This document shows positions 1 through 9,927 of a DNA stretch of 64,000 nt, piece after piece. Source of the stretch: Nitratidesulfovibrio termitidis HI1. Its GTDB lineage: Bacteria > Desulfobacterota > Desulfovibrionia > Desulfovibrionales > Desulfovibrionaceae. Position numbers and translations under genes: made by a program. Below the pieces are notes generated by a model. It saw only the letters and a program-made list of their open reading frames with translations, searched no databases and was not told the origin of the DNA. The stretch spans positions 3,895,639 through 3,959,638 of the forward strand of contig NZ_KI632512.1 in NCBI RefSeq assembly GCF_000504305.1, in the 5' to 3' direction. The first letter of the stretch is position 1. Each line of letters opens with the position of its first letter.

Positions 1-4
1 CCAA

Positions 5-21
5 AAGGGGGTGCCCCCCTT
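5..21 (-). terminator. possible terminator after cdsA
   Basis: A G5/C5 stem with a two-base loop is followed on the minus strand by TTTT, just past the cdsA stop codon. It lies at the window edge, so its context is incomplete. Confidence 0.4.
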
Positions 22-38
22 CCCCCGATCATGTCCAG

Positions 39-845
39 TTAAAAGAACGGAAACACCGAATCCAGGGCGGCAAAGGCGGGCACCACGAAGAGCAGGCTGT
101 CGATGCGGTCGAGCAGGCCGCCGTGGCCGGGCAGGAGCGCGCCGGAGTCCTTGACGCCGAGGGTGCGCTTGAGGGCGGATTCGAAGAAGTCGCCCAGTTG
201 CGAGGCCACGTTCAGCAGGCCGCCCAGCAGGGCAAAGGCCCACCACGGGGCGGTGCCTGCGGCAACCCCAACGCCGGTGGTGGCGAGCACGCACAGGGTG
301 AGGCCGCCAAGGCTGCCGACCCAGCTTTTCTTGGGGCTGACGCGCGGCCAGATGCGGGCCTTGCCGAACCAGGTGCCGATGAAATAGGCCCCGGTGTCGG
401 AGATGACGGCGGCCAGCACCACCACCAGTTGTTCCCAGCGGTTGAAGTGCAGGGCGGGCAGCAGCAGCACGGGCACGTACAGGATGCCGCTGGCCAGCAC
501 CTGGCCTTCGGTGAAGCGGCAGTCGTCCTCGCCGTTGCCCCAGGTCAGCAGAAAGCCCACGGCCCCCACCAGAAAGGCGGCGGCAACGCAGCCCAGCACC
601 ATCCAGGGGCGGTCCATGTGGCCTGCCGCCAGCACGGCGGCGCCAAGGGCCATGCCCACGGCCTTCAGCGGCAGGCGGGCGTTGCCCGGCCAGAACATGG
701 TGTAGAATTCCAGCAGGGCAAGGCTGGCCACGGCCACCACCATGATCAGCAGCACCCAGCCGCCGATGGCAAGGCCCACGGTAAGCAGGGCGGCAAGGGC
801 CGTGCCGGTGACGACGCGTTGGAAATGGGGAGATGCCGAGGTCAC
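39..845 (-). CDS. cdsA: phosphatidate cytidylyltransferase CdsA
   Basis: Makes CDP-diacylglycerol from phosphatidic acid and CTP, the branch point of phospholipid synthesis, in the inner membrane. The 268-residue product is almost wholly hydrophobic, with about eight membrane segments. Near the C-terminus it carries the CdsA family signature, seen as LKRTLGVKDSG followed by LPGHGGLLDRIDS. The reading frame stays open upstream, but the GTG at 845 is chosen because it overlaps the uppS stop codon (GTGA), which implies translational coupling. It follows uppS in the frr-uppS-cdsA order common in bacteria. Family assignment is firm; the start is inferred from the overlap. Confidence 0.93.
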   Translation of the reverse strand: MTSASPHFQRVVTGTALAALLTVGLAIGGWVLLIMVVAVASLALLEFYTMFWPGNARLPLKAVGMALGAAVLAAGHMDRPWMVLGCVAAAFLVGAVGFLLTWGNGEDDCRFTEGQVLASGILYVPVLLLPALHFNRWEQLVVVLAAVISDTGAYFIGTWFGKARIWPRVSPKKSWVGSLGGLTLCVLATTGVGVAAGTAPWWAFALLGGLLNVASQLGDFFESALKRTLGVKDSGALLPGHGGLLDRIDSLLFVVPAFAALDSVFPFF

Positions 846-1609
846 GCGGGGGTTGCCTCCGTTTTGCCGAAGCGGCGTTGCCGCCCGGCGTAGTCGCGCA
901 GGGCCGCGCGGAAATGCTCTGGGGTGAAGTCCGGCCAGAGGGTCTCGGCGAAGTAAAATTCGCTGTAGGCGCTCTGGTAGAGCAGGAAATTGCTGATGCG
1001 CACCTCGCCGCTGGTGCGGATGACCAGGTCCGGGTCGGGCTGGCCCGCGGTCCACAGCCGCGCGGCAAAGGCTTCCTCGGTGATGGCTTCCGGCGTCAGG
1101 CCTTCGGCGGCAAGGGCGCGACAGGCCATCAGGATTTCATCGCGGGCGGAGTAGTTGAGGGCCAGGTTCAGGCGCATGGACGTGCAGGAGGATGTGCGGG
1201 AAATGGCGTGCTCCAGCGCCTTGCGCGCGGCCAGCGGCAGGTCGGCCAGCTGGCCGAACACGGACAGCCGGATGTCGCGCTGGATGAGGTTGGGCAATTC
1301 CTCGCGCAGAAAATCCACCAGCAGCTCGAACAGAAACTTCACCTCGGCGCCGGGGCGGCCCCAGTTTTCCTTGGAGAAGGTGTACATGGTCAGGTGGCCG
1401 ATGCCGAGCGTGCGGCATTCGGTGACGATGGCCCGGGCCGCCTCGGTGCCCGCCCGGTGCCCGTCGCTGCGCGAAAGGCCGCGCTGGGTGGCCCAGCGCC
1501 CGTTGCCGTCCATGATGACGGCCACATGGCGGGGCAGGGTTTCCGGCAAAAGCGTGTCCGGTGACCGTGTGTCCGGCGTGGGGGAACCCGCCGAGGGAGC
1601 GTTGTTCAC
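842..1609 (-). CDS. uppS: undecaprenyl diphosphate synthase UppS
   Basis: Cis-prenyltransferase that extends farnesyl diphosphate with isopentenyl diphosphate to give the C55 carrier lipid for peptidoglycan and surface polysaccharides. The substrate-binding motif VIMDGNGRWA lies near residue 34 and the RTSGEVRISNFLLYQ block near residue 200, both hallmarks of UppS. The GTG start at 1609 gives 255 residues, a usual family length, and has AGAGG six bases upstream. The longer in-frame extension to 1732 is low-complexity and unlikely to be translated. The gene overlaps cdsA by 4 nt. Confidence 0.93.
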   Translation of the reverse strand: MNNAPSAGSPTPDTRSPDTLLPETLPRHVAVIMDGNGRWATQRGLSRSDGHRAGTEAARAIVTECRTLGIGHLTMYTFSKENWGRPGAEVKFLFELLVDFLREELPNLIQRDIRLSVFGQLADLPLAARKALEHAISRTSSCTSMRLNLALNYSARDEILMACRALAAEGLTPEAITEEAFAARLWTAGQPDPDLVIRTSGEVRISNFLLYQSAYSEFYFAETLWPDFTPEHFRAALRDYAGRQRRFGKTEATPA

Positions 1610-1774
1610 TATAAGCCTCTGGTGCGGCGATGCGCCCGCGTCATATGCGCCATGGCCGGTCCGCCCGCCCGTCCGTCCAACCGCGTGTGCGGGGCGGGAC
1701 TGCCGCGGGCGCGACCGGCCATGTGGAATCATTCCGTGCGACCGAACATGGAGAAGCTGTTCGGAGGCAGCCTC

Positions 1775-2335
1775 CTAAAGTTCCATGATTTCCTTTTCTT
1801 TCGCCGTGCACTTCTCGTCCGACTTGGCCACGAAGCGGTCGGTCAGCTTCTGCACGTCGTCGGTGGACTTGCGCACGTCGTCCTCGGAAATCTCCTTGCC
1901 CTTTTCCAGCTTTTTCAGGGCGTCGTTGGCGTCGCGGCGCACGTTGCGCACGGCCACCTTGGCCTCTTCGGTGTACTTGCGGGCCACCTTGACGAGGTCC
2001 TTGCGGCGTTCCTCGGTCAGCGGCGGGATGGAGATGCGGATGATCTTGCCGTCGTTGACCGGGTTCAGCCCCAGGTCCGACTTCATGATGGCCTTTTCCA
2101 CCAGCTGGAAGGCCGAACGGTCCCACGGCTGGATGGTCAGGGTGCGGCTGTCGGGCACGCTGACGGACGCCAGCTGGCTGATGGGCGTGGGGGTGCCGTA
2201 GTAGTCCACCTTGATGTTGTCCACCAGCGAGGTGGAGGCGCGGCCCGTGCGCAGTTTGGCGAATTCGCGGTCCAGCGAGCCGAGGGCCTTTTCCATACGC
2301 TCTTCGGCGTCCAGAAGAATGGTATCCATATCCAT
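1775..2335 (-). CDS. frr: ribosome recycling factor
   Basis: Frr acts with EF-G to split post-termination ribosomes. The 186-residue product has the family length and the typical LRTGRAST segment near residue 31, then the ISQLASV and QPWD blocks of the central region and a highly charged C-terminal helical half. It lies 5 nt downstream of pyrH on the same strand, the usual pyrH-frr pair. Translation could begin at Met1 or Met3. Confidence 0.97.
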   Translation of the reverse strand: MDMDTILLDAEERMEKALGSLDREFAKLRTGRASTSLVDNIKVDYYGTPTPISQLASVSVPDSRTLTIQPWDRSAFQLVEKAIMKSDLGLNPVNDGKIIRISIPPLTEERRKDLVKVARKYTEEAKVAVRNVRRDANDALKKLEKGKEISEDDVRKSTDDVQKLTDRFVAKSDEKCTAKEKEIMEL

Positions 2336-2340
2336 GGGGG

Positions 2341-3057
2341 TTAGCCTCCGTGTACGATGGTTCCGACGTCTTCGCCCATGACCACGCGCTTGATGCTGCC
2401 CTTGAACATGTTGCAGACGATGATGGGCACGTCGTTCTCCATGGCCAGGGTGATGGCCGTGGAGTCCATGACGCCAAGCTTGCGCTGCAACGTTTCGGCG
2501 TAGCCGAGGCTGCGGAACATCACGGCGTCGTCATGCTTCATGGGGTCCTTGTCGTAGACGCCGTCGACCTTGGTGGCCTTGATGATGGCCTGGCACTTCA
2601 GTTCCATGCCGCGCAGCGCGGCCGCCGTGTCGGTGGTGAAATAGGGGTTGCCGGTGCCCGCCGCGCAGATGACCACGCGGCCCTTTTCCAGGTGCCTGTC
2701 GGCCCGGCGGCGGATGTACGGCTCGCAGACTTCCTGCATGGTGATGGCCGAAAGCACCCGCGTGGGATGGCCGATCTTTTCCAGGGCGTCCTGCACGGCC
2801 AGGGCGTTGAGCACCGTGGCCAGCATGCCCATGTAGTCGGCCGATGAACGGTCCATGCCCCTGGCTGACGAGGAGAGGCCGCGGAAGATGTTGCCGCCGC
2901 CGATGACAAGCGCCACTTGCAGGCCCATGTCGACAACCTCGGCGATTTCCTCGCATATCTTCGAAACAGTCTGGGGGTCAATACCGAACTTGTTTTCGCC
3001 CGCCAGGGCTTCGCCGCTGAGTTTCAGCAGCACGCGCTTGTAGCGGAGTTCGCTCAT
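2341..3057 (-). CDS. pyrH: uridylate kinase PyrH
   Basis: Phosphorylates UMP to UDP using ATP; bacterial PyrH is hexameric and belongs to the amino-acid-kinase fold. The 238-residue product opens with [13 protein letters not shown], has the glycine-rich GGGNIFRG loop near residue 53 and [13 protein letters not shown] in the middle, all typical of PyrH. It is followed by frr with a 5-nt gap. The 121-nt gap upstream, towards the glycosyltransferase, could hold a promoter, but none was obvious. Confidence 0.97.
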   Translation of the reverse strand: MSELRYKRVLLKLSGEALAGENKFGIDPQTVSKICEEIAEVVDMGLQVALVIGGGNIFRGLSSSARGMDRSSADYMGMLATVLNALAVQDALEKIGHPTRVLSAITMQEVCEPYIRRRADRHLEKGRVVICAAGTGNPYFTTDTAAALRGMELKCQAIIKATKVDGVYDKDPMKHDDAVMFRSLGYAETLQRKLGVMDSTAITLAMENDVPIIVCNMFKGSIKRVVMGEDVGTIVHGG

Positions 3058-3178
3058 GTCCGTCCCTCGGTGTGGTGGTTGTATGTTGCGTCGTCGAAAA
3101 TTCGTGTTCGTTCGCGGGGCGTCGGTGCCGATGGTGCAGTAGCCGTTTGCCGGGGCGCCAGTCTGCTGTCCGTGCGTT

Positions 3179-3970
3179 CTAGTGATGGTCGAAGGGGGCG
3201 CCCCAATCGCCCTCCTGCACCCGGATGTACTTCAGAAAGGCGTAGAACGCCCCGTGCGCCGCGTTGATGAAGCCCGCCCGGCCATCCAGAAAGCCCAGCT
3301 TGACCACGTACAGCTTCATGAACCGGGCCAGGCCGTGCGCCGTGGCCACGGCCACGCCGCCCTGGCGGCCCCTGGCGCGCAGGTCGTCCGCGCCCTGCTG
3401 GGCGTACGAGTTGATCTTGTCGAGGTGCTGGCGAAAGCTGTCGTACGGGTAGTGCAGGATGTCGCCGCGCAGTCGGCCCGTTTCGCCCCTGGGGTGGAAC
3501 GAGTAGTGCGCGCCGGAGACGTGCACTTCCATGTGGGCCGGGCGGAACAGCCGCAGCAGGCAGTCCGGGTACCAGCCGCTGTGCTTCATGAACCTGTCGT
3601 AGTACCACGAGCGGCGCGGCACCCAATGGCCTGCCTTGGCGGTGTGGCTGCCCTCGCCCCCGCGCACCTGCGCGCGCACGGTTGCCAGCACGCTTTCGCG
3701 CAGTTCTTCGGTGCAGATTTCGTCCTGGTCCAGGCTGAACACCCATTCGGTGTCGATGAGCGAGAGCGCGTGGCGGAACTGCGGGCCGGGGCCTTCCCAC
3801 TTGCGCTGGACGACCTCTGCCCCGGCGGCGCGGGCCATGTCCACGGTGCGGTCGGTGCTGAAGGAATCGACCACCAGGACCTTGTCGCAGAAGGACAGCG
3901 AGGCGAGGCACCTGTCGAGCAGGCGTTCGCCGTTGTAGGTGAGCACAAGGCCGGTGATGGCGGGGCGCAT
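3179..3970 (-). CDS. family 2 glycosyltransferase, WaaE/KdtX-like
   Basis: Predicted inverting glycosyltransferase acting on lipopolysaccharide core or another surface glycan in the cytoplasm. The product (263 residues from the ATG at 3970) has a GT-A fold start [15 protein letters not shown], the nucleotide-binding [10 protein letters not shown] and a metal-binding DxD-like SLDQDE around residue 80. The [12 protein letters not shown] stretch further on resembles the LPS core beta-glucosyltransferase family. Upstream in-frame codons give a proline-rich stretch and are left out. It lies downstream of a sugar aminotransferase, supporting a role in surface polysaccharide synthesis; acceptor and donor are unknown. 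Confidence 0.82.
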   Translation of the reverse strand: MRPAITGLVLTYNGERLLDRCLASLSFCDKVLVVDSFSTDRTVDMARAAGAEVVQRKWEGPGPQFRHALSLIDTEWVFSLDQDEICTEELRESVLATVRAQVRGGEGSHTAKAGHWVPRRSWYYDRFMKHSGWYPDCLLRLFRPAHMEVHVSGAHYSFHPRGETGRLRGDILHYPYDSFRQHLDKINSYAQQGADDLRARGRQGGVAVATAHGLARFMKLYVVKLGFLDGRAGFINAAHGAFYAFLKYIRVQEGDWGAPFDHH

Positions 3971-4052
3971 GCAGTCCTGCCGGTGGCGGCGGGGTTGAGG
4001 TTGGGGGAGGAAGGGGAAAGGCCAAAAAGACGGAGAAGTTAAACTCGGGGGT

Positions 4053-4073
4053 GCAGGGGGCAAAGCCCCCTGC
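4053..4073 (-). terminator. GC-rich hairpin after the aminotransferase gene
   Basis: GCAGGGGGC and GCCCCCTGC form a perfect 9-bp stem around AAA. It lies between the aminotransferase stop and the glycosyltransferase start. The T-tract after it on the minus strand is weak, so it may be a partial terminator or an RNA stabiliser. Confidence 0.5.
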
Positions 4074-4109
4074 CCGCCGGAGGCTGACAAAAACAGCTGA
4101 CCGTCAGCG

Positions 4110-5267
4110 TTACCCCTTGCCGGTGACGATGTCGCGCACGGCCTCGATCACGTCGTCCACGTCCTGTTCGCTCAGCTTGGGCGAGAGCGGCAGCGAGATG
4201 GTTTCGCGTCCGTAGGTCACGGCGTTGGGGTAGTCGTCCGGGTTCCAGCCGTAGTTCTTCTGGTAGTAGGGGTGTTCCGGAATGGCCAGGTAGTGCACCC
4301 CCACGCCGATCTTGCGGGCGGTCATCATGGGCAGCATGGCATCGCGCGAGACACCGCAGCGCGCCTCGTTCACCCGGATGGCGAACAGGTGGTAGGCGTG
4401 GCGGGTGTCCGGTTCGGGCGCGGCGGGCAGGCCCACGGGCAGGTCGGCGAAGGCCTGCATGTAGCGTTGCCACACGGCTTCGCGGCGCTTCCAGTAGGCT
4501 TCCACCCGCTTCAGCTGGTGAATGCCGAGCGCGGCCTGCATGTCCATCATGTTGTACTTGAAGCCGTGATCGACCACGTAATAGTGCTTGTAGCCCGCAT
4601 CGGAGAAGCGGGCCCAGGCGTCGGCGCTCATGCCGTGCAGGCCCATGATCTTCATGCGGTCGATCCTGGCCTTGTCGCGCGAGAGGATCATGCCGCCTTC
4701 GCCGGTGACCACGTTCTTGGTGGCGTAGAAGCTGAAGCAGCCGATGTCGCCGATGTCGCCCGCCTGCCTGCCCTTGTAGGTGGTTTCGATGGCGTGGGCG
4801 CAGTCTTCGATGACCGCCAGGTTGTGCCGCCGCGCGATGTCCATGATGGGGTCCATGTCGCAGGCGCGCCCGGCAAAGTGCACCACCAGCAGGGCCTTGG
4901 TGCGCGGGGTGATGCGGCGTTCGATGTCGGCGGGGTCGATGTTCTGGGTCACCGGGTCCACGTCGGCCAGCACCGGGGTGGCGCCGGAGTGAATGATGGC
5001 GTTCACCGAGGCGCAGAAGGTCATGGCCGTGGTGATCACCTCGTCGCCCCGCGCAAGGTCGAGGGCAAGGCAGGAAAGCTGGAGCGCGGCCGTGCACGAG
5101 TTGACGGCGGCGGCATACGGCATGCCCTTGTAGGCGGCGAAATCCTTTTCGAACTGGTGCACTTTGGGGCCGGTGCCAATCCACGCCCGCTTCATGCTGT
5201 CGAGCACTTCGTCCATTTCCGCCTGTTCGATGAGCGGCTGGCCGAAGACAAGGAAGGTATCGCGCAT
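4110..5267 (-). CDS. DegT/DnrJ/EryC1/StrS family aminotransferase
   Basis: PLP-dependent enzyme that probably aminates a nucleotide-linked keto-sugar for a surface glycan. The product is 385 residues from the ATG at 5267, which has GGAGAAAG upstream. Visible family marks are the GTGPKVHQFEKDF block near residue 31, the EDCAHAIETTYKG segment, and CFSFYATKNVVTGEGG with the Schiff-base lysine, then the C-terminal HYLAIPEHPYY region. The adjacent glycosyltransferase supports a polysaccharide role. The exact sugar cannot be read from the sequence. Confidence 0.88.
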   Translation of the reverse strand: MRDTFLVFGQPLIEQAEMDEVLDSMKRAWIGTGPKVHQFEKDFAAYKGMPYAAAVNSCTAALQLSCLALDLARGDEVITTAMTFCASVNAIIHSGATPVLADVDPVTQNIDPADIERRITPRTKALLVVHFAGRACDMDPIMDIARRHNLAVIEDCAHAIETTYKGRQAGDIGDIGCFSFYATKNVVTGEGGMILSRDKARIDRMKIMGLHGMSADAWARFSDAGYKHYYVVDHGFKYNMMDMQAALGIHQLKRVEAYWKRREAVWQRYMQAFADLPVGLPAAPEPDTRHAYHLFAIRVNEARCGVSRDAMLPMMTARKIGVGVHYLAIPEHPYYQKNYGWNPDDYPNAVTYGRETISLPLSPKLSEQDVDDVIEAVRDIVTGKG

Positions 5268-5595
5268 GGGTATTCTTTCTCCGGGGCCGGGCGGCGTGGC
5301 GCTGTGCCGAACGCGCGCGCGACCTGCTGTGCGTGGGGCGCGCAGTGCGCGCCGGGGGGACGAAACCCCGTCCCGTGGGGCCTCGCGGCGGCGGGGCAGC
5401 CGGAGGACTTTGCGTGTGGCGGTGCCGTATGCACCCCGCCCGCGCGGCTGCCGCTGGGGAACATACCCCAAACCGCAGCCCGCGAAAAAGGGGGTCTTGC
5501 GACCCCCCTTTCATTTCATGATGCATGCACGGTCTGCAGCATGCCGGTAGCGGTGCGGTTGCATCCGTGCGGCATGGCGGCGTTCCGTCCTGCGG
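5268..5595. other. intergenic region, tsf to aminotransferase
   Basis: About 330 nt without a convincing gene. It contains the tsf terminator at its promoter-distal side and a GC-rich stretch just upstream of the aminotransferase. No clear promoter was recognised. Confidence 0.6.
5485..5511 (-). terminator. rho-independent terminator of rpsB-tsf
   Basis: GGGGGTC, a TTGC loop and GACCCCC form a 7-bp stem that continues into A-T pairs. On the minus strand it is followed by TTTTT. It lies about 85 nt past the tsf stop codon. Confidence 0.8.
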
Positions 5596-6198
5596 CTAGG
5601 CTTCTTCCGCGCCCAGCTGCATGCGGACGAAGCGGCCGATGGTGACGTTTTCGCCCAGGGTGGCGATGACGTCGTTCAGCAGGTCGCGGATGGTCATCTT
5701 GTCGTCGCGGATGTACGGCTGTTCCAGGAGGCAGATCTCCTTGTAGAACTTCTTGATGCCGCCTTCAACGATCTTCTCGATGATGTTCTCGGGCTTGCCT
5801 TCTTCACGGGCCTTCTGGCGGTAAACCTCGCGCTCGCGCTCGATGATGGCGGGGTCCACGGACTCGGCGTCCACGGCGGCGGGGTTGTTGGCCGCGATCT
5901 GCATGGCCACGTTCTTGGCGAATTCCTGGAACTTTTCGTTACGGGCCACGAAATCGGTTTCGCACTTCACTTCCACGAGAACGGCGATCTTGCCGGTGGA
6001 GTGAATGTAATTGCCGATGACGCCTTCGGAGGTGGCGCGGCCAGCCTTCTTGGCGGCCTTGGAAAGGCCCTTCTGGCGCAGCCAGTCGACGGCTTTTTCG
6101 AGGTTGCCGTCGTTTTCTTCCAGGGCCTTCTTGCAGTCCATCATGCCGGCGCCGGTCTTTTCGCGCAGTTCCTTAACCATCTGGGCGGTAATTGCCAT
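5596..6198 (-). CDS. tsf: translation elongation factor Ts
   Basis: Guanine nucleotide exchange factor for EF-Tu. At 200 residues it is the short form of EF-Ts seen in many bacteria. The N-terminal UBA-like domain contains the TGAGMMDCKKAL motif (residues 16-27) and the core has CETDFVARNEKF, both diagnostic. It lies downstream of rpsB in the universal rpsB-tsf order and is followed by a strong terminator. Confidence 0.97.
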   Translation of the reverse strand: MAITAQMVKELREKTGAGMMDCKKALEENDGNLEKAVDWLRQKGLSKAAKKAGRATSEGVIGNYIHSTGKIAVLVEVKCETDFVARNEKFQEFAKNVAMQIAANNPAAVDAESVDPAIIEREREVYRQKAREEGKPENIIEKIVEGGIKKFYKEICLLEQPYIRDDKMTIRDLLNDVIATLGENVTIGRFVRMQLGAEEA

Positions 6199-6232
6199 TG
6201 TGCGGTCTCCCTGAGATGTCGTGGAGGTCTGG

Positions 6233-7033
6233 TTACTCGGCGGCGGCTTCGGCGGCGGGGGCGTCAGCGACGGCTTCAGGCGCGGCTTCGGCCTTGGGGG
6301 CGGCGGCCTTCTTCAGTTCTTCCTCGGCGTCCTTGCCCTTGCGTTCCTTGCGCATGGCGTCGCCTTCCATGCAGGCGTCGGCGATGGCGGCCACAAAGAG
6401 CTTGATGGCGCGGATGGCGTCATCGTTGCCGGGAATGACGAAGTCGATCAGGTCGGGATCGCAGTTGGTATCGGTGACCGCCACGATGGGGATGCCGAGC
6501 TTGCGGCATTCCTTTACGGCGATGTCTTCGCGGTGCGGGTCCACGATGAAGGCGAGCTGGGGCAGACGGTCCATTTCCTTGATACCGCCAAGGGTGGCCA
6601 GCAGCTTGTCCATCTCGCGCTGCATGCGCAGGATTTCCTTCTTCTGGTACTTGTTGACGGTGCCGTCGGCGAACATGGCCTCAAGCTTCTTCAGGCGGTC
6701 GATGCTCTTCTGGATGGTGGTGAAGTTGGTCAGCGTGCCGCCCATCCAGCGGTTGGTCACGTAGAACTGGCTGGCGCGGCCGGCTTCCACGGCCACGGCT
6801 TCCTGAGCCTGGCGCTTGGTGCCGATGAACACGACCTTGCCGCCGTTGACCACGGTGTCCACAACCTTGTCGTGGGCGGTGCGGAACAGCTTAACGGTCT
6901 GCTGCAGGTCGATGATATGGATGCCGTTGCGGGCGCCGAAGATGAAGGGGCGCATCTTGGGGTTCCAGCGGCGGGTCTGGTGACCGAAGTGCACGCCGGT
7001 TTCCAGCATCTGCTTCATGGAAACATAAGCCAT
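6233..7033 (-). CDS. rpsB: 30S ribosomal protein S2
   Basis: Structural protein of the small ribosomal subunit. The ATG at 7033 has AAGGAG upstream and begins [19 protein letters not shown], the conserved S2 start. [18 protein letters not shown] and the [13 protein letters not shown] block follow in order. The product is 266 residues and ends in an alanine/glutamate-rich tail of about 25 residues beyond the usual core. Together with tsf it forms an operon driven by the promoter proposed at 7154-7182. Confidence 0.97.
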   Translation of the reverse strand: MAYVSMKQMLETGVHFGHQTRRWNPKMRPFIFGARNGIHIIDLQQTVKLFRTAHDKVVDTVVNGGKVVFIGTKRQAQEAVAVEAGRASQFYVTNRWMGGTLTNFTTIQKSIDRLKKLEAMFADGTVNKYQKKEILRMQREMDKLLATLGGIKEMDRLPQLAFIVDPHREDIAVKECRKLGIPIVAVTDTNCDPDLIDFVIPGNDDAIRAIKLFVAAIADACMEGDAMRKERKGKDAEEELKKAAAPKAEAAPEAVADAPAAEAAAE

Positions 7034-7153
7034 TTCAGAACTCCTTGCGGGTTTTTTCTTCCACACCGGCCATGGCCCTTCAACCCGCGCCGCTCAAGGC
7101 GTGGCGGGCACCCCGGGCCGAAACCGGAGTGTGCTTGGTGTAAAAGGCAGGAC

Positions 7154-7182
7154 TGCATACGCCAGATTGTGGCGGATGGCAA
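7154..7182 (-). promoter_or_regulatory. sigma-70-type promoter for rpsB-tsf
   Basis: On the minus strand TTGCCA and TATGCA are separated by 17 nt. Transcription would start near 7147, leaving a leader of about 115 nt before rpsB, in keeping with S2 leader autoregulation known in other bacteria. Motif match only. Confidence 0.55.
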
Positions 7183-7287
7183 GTGTTGGTGGGAGGGGAT
7201 GACGAAAATCCGCGCGCGAGACGCTTGGGCGGACATGCCCCGGCACATTCCTGCGCCGTCCAAAATCGGCGAGGCGGGCGGCCCCGC

Positions 7288-8070
7288 CTACTGCAACGGC
7301 ACCTCGGCATGCTCGTCCCCATCCGGGGCGGCCAGCACGGGGTTGATCAAAAGGCCCACCTGCTCGATTTCCACGCGCACCTCGTCGCCGGGCGCGATGG
7401 GACCAATGCCGACCGGGGTGCCGGTAAGGATGAGGTCGCCGGGCAGCAGGGTCATTACGCGTGAAATGGCGCTGACCATCTCGTTGGGGGTGAACAGCAT
7501 GTCGGCGGTGTTGCCCTGCTGGCGCACCTCGCCGTTGACCAGGGTGCGCACGGCCAGGTTGGCGGTGTCGGACAGGTCGGTTTCTATCCACGGCCCCACG
7601 GGGCAGAAGGTGTCGTAGCCCTTGCAGCGGCCGAACAGGCCGTCGCGGCGTTGCAGGTCGCGGGCGGTGACGTCGTTGGCGCAGGTATAGCCGAAGATGT
7701 TCGCGGGCACGGCATCCGGAGAAATATTGCGGCATTGCCGCCCCACCACAAGCGCCAGTTCGCCCTCGTAGTCCACCCGTCCCACGCCTTGCGGCACCAG
7801 GATGGGCTGGCCGCTGCCGATGACGGCGGTGGGCGCCTTCAGGAAGAACACCGGCTCGTCCGGCACGGGAAAGCCGATTTCCGCCGCGTGGTCGCGGTAG
7901 TTCATGCCCGCGCAGATGATCTTGGAGGGGGCCACCACCGGCAGGATGGACAGTTCCGCCAGCGGGATGGGGTCTTTCAGCCCCAGTTGGTGGTTCAGGC
8001 ACACCACCCCGTCGTCCTGCAACGCGCCAAAGAACACGCTGCCCTTGTATTGCACCCGTACCACGCGCAT
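7288..8070 (-). CDS. fumarylacetoacetate hydrolase family protein
   Basis: Member of the FAH superfamily, metal-dependent hydrolases, decarboxylases or isomerases of 2-keto acids. The 260-residue product has the family blocks ICAGMNYRDHAAE near residue 53, the metal ligands in DYEGELALVVG near residue 100, GYTCANDVTARDLQ, and the C-terminal TGTPVGIGPIAPGD. It lies on the same strand as RNase J, but about 195 nt apart. The likely substrates are an acylpyruvate or oxaloacetate; the sequence does not settle this. Confidence 0.88.
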   Translation of the reverse strand: MRVVRVQYKGSVFFGALQDDGVVCLNHQLGLKDPIPLAELSILPVVAPSKIICAGMNYRDHAAEIGFPVPDEPVFFLKAPTAVIGSGQPILVPQGVGRVDYEGELALVVGRQCRNISPDAVPANIFGYTCANDVTARDLQRRDGLFGRCKGYDTFCPVGPWIETDLSDTANLAVRTLVNGEVRQQGNTADMLFTPNEMVSAISRVMTLLPGDLILTGTPVGIGPIAPGDEVRVEIEQVGLLINPVLAAPDGDEHAEVPLQ

Positions 8071-8265
8071 GTCGCCGCTCCGCTCCGGCGGGCAGTTGCC
8101 CGCCGCGTTGCATCGTCAGTACCCGAAATTGGGCGCCGTCAGGACCGGAAAGGGCCGGAAAGGAACCGCCGCTCCCCCTTAGGAACGGTGCGGAAAGCCC
8201 GCGTCGCCAATTCCGTCCATACCGTCAACACCGCCAATTTCGCCAGCACCGGCAGGCGGGGACGG

Positions 8266-9927
8266 TCAGATGGTGGTGACCACGGGCACCACGATGGGGT
8301 CGCGCTCCAGCACCTTGCGGAAGAACCGCCGCAGCGACGAACGGATGCGATCCTGCAGCCGTTCCGTTTCGCCGGGGGGGATGTTCTCGAAGATGTCCAG
8401 CACGATGCACTTGGCGTCTTCGAGCACGTGATTGTAATGCTGTTCGAACACGAAGCCCTTGGACAGCATTTCCGGGCCGTGCAGCACTTCCCAACCCATT
8501 TCGTCCACCACCAGCACCACGATGACCATGCCCTCGCCACCCAGGATGTGCCGTTCCTTGAGCACCGAATGGCCCACGTCGCCCACGCCCTTGCCATCCA
8601 CAAGGATGAATTCCACCGGCACGTGCTCTTCAAAGCGCACGCTGTCCGGAGTGAGGGTGATGGGGTCGCCGTTTTCAAGGATGATGGTGCGTTCCTGCGC
8701 CACGCCGCATTCCTGCGCCAGGCGACAGTGCTTGACCAGGTGGCGGTATTCGCCGTGCACCGGCACGAAGTAGCGGGGGCGCACGGTCTCGATCATGGCG
8801 CGCAGTTCGTCGCGGTGGGCATGGCCCGAAGCGTGGATGGAGCGCACCTTGTCGTAATAGACTTCCGCGCCCAGCCGGTACAATTGGTTGATGAGCTTGG
8901 TGATGGCCCGCGCGTTGCCGGGGATGAAGCGCGAGGACATGACCACCGTGTCGCCCCGGTGGATGGAAAGCTGTTTGTGCTCGCCCATGATGATGCGCGA
9001 AAGGGCCGACAGCGGCTCGCCCTGCGAACCGGTGACCAGCAGCACCAGGTCGCGGTCGGCCATGGGGGGCATGGTCACGGCGTCCAGGATCATGCCAGCC
9101 TCTGCCCGCAGAAAGCCCAGGTTGCGCGCTATCTCTATGTTGTTCATCAGGCTGCGGCCGCTGACCACCACCTTGCGCCCGAATTCGCTGGCCAGGTCGA
9201 ACACTTCCTGGATGCGCTGGATGTGGCTGGAGAACAGCGTGACCACGATGCGCCCTTCCGCTTCGTCGAACAACTGGCGGAAGGTGTCCATGATCTCGCG
9301 TTCGCCCAGCGACTGGCCGTCACGCTCGATGTTGGTGGAGTCGGACAGCAGCAGGCGCACGCCCTCGTCCCCGGCAAAGTCGCGGAACAGCGCAAGGTCG
9401 GTGCCGGGGCCGGACAGGGGGTTGGGGTCGATCTTGAAGTCGCCGGTGTGCACCACGCGGCCCGCCGGGGTTTCCACGGCAAGGGCGTAGCCTTCGATGA
9501 TGGAATGGCACACCGGCAGAAAGCGAAAGGTCATGTCGCCGAGCACCAGCGGCGCGTCGGGCGAGACGGGCACCAGTTCCACGCGGTCGGCCAGGCCGTG
9601 TTCGCGCAGCTTGTGTTCCACCAGGGCCAGGGTGAAGCGCGACCCGTAGATGGGGGCCTTCAGGTGGGGCATCAGCCACGGCAGCGCGCCGATGTGGTCC
9701 TCGTGCGCGTGGGTCAGCACGATGCCGCGCACCCGGTGGCGGTTCTGCAGCACATGGTCGAAGCGCGGAATAACCACGTCCACGCCAAGGTGGTAGTCTT
9801 CGGGGAACATCAGGCCGCAGTCCACCAGGACCATGGAGTCTGGCGTGGACCAGATCTGGCAGTTCAGGCCGATCTCTCCGAGTCCGCCAAGGGGGGTGAT
9901 GGTCAGGTGCGGGGTCTGGTCCGCCAT
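8266..9927 (-). CDS. ribonuclease J
   Basis: Metallo-beta-lactamase/beta-CASP ribonuclease with endo- and 5'-3' exonuclease activity in mRNA decay and RNA maturation. The product is 553 residues from the ATG at 9927, the usual RNase J length. It shows LGGLGEIGLN near the N-terminus, the zinc-binding LTHAHEDHIGALPW near residue 73, then SDSTNIERDG, and the beta-CASP blocks TGSQGEPLSAL and SGHAHRDEL with PVHGEYRHL. The long in-frame extension upstream to 10251 is low-complexity arginine/proline and is excluded. Confidence 0.95.
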   Translation of the reverse strand: MADQTPHLTITPLGGLGEIGLNCQIWSTPDSMVLVDCGLMFPEDYHLGVDVVIPRFDHVLQNRHRVRGIVLTHAHEDHIGALPWLMPHLKAPIYGSRFTLALVEHKLREHGLADRVELVPVSPDAPLVLGDMTFRFLPVCHSIIEGYALAVETPAGRVVHTGDFKIDPNPLSGPGTDLALFRDFAGDEGVRLLLSDSTNIERDGQSLGEREIMDTFRQLFDEAEGRIVVTLFSSHIQRIQEVFDLASEFGRKVVVSGRSLMNNIEIARNLGFLRAEAGMILDAVTMPPMADRDLVLLVTGSQGEPLSALSRIIMGEHKQLSIHRGDTVVMSSRFIPGNARAITKLINQLYRLGAEVYYDKVRSIHASGHAHRDELRAMIETVRPRYFVPVHGEYRHLVKHCRLAQECGVAQERTIILENGDPITLTPDSVRFEEHVPVEFILVDGKGVGDVGHSVLKERHILGGEGMVIVVLVVDEMGWEVLHGPEMLSKGFVFEQHYNHVLEDAKCIVLDIFENIPPGETERLQDRIRSSLRRFFRKVLERDPIVVPVVTTI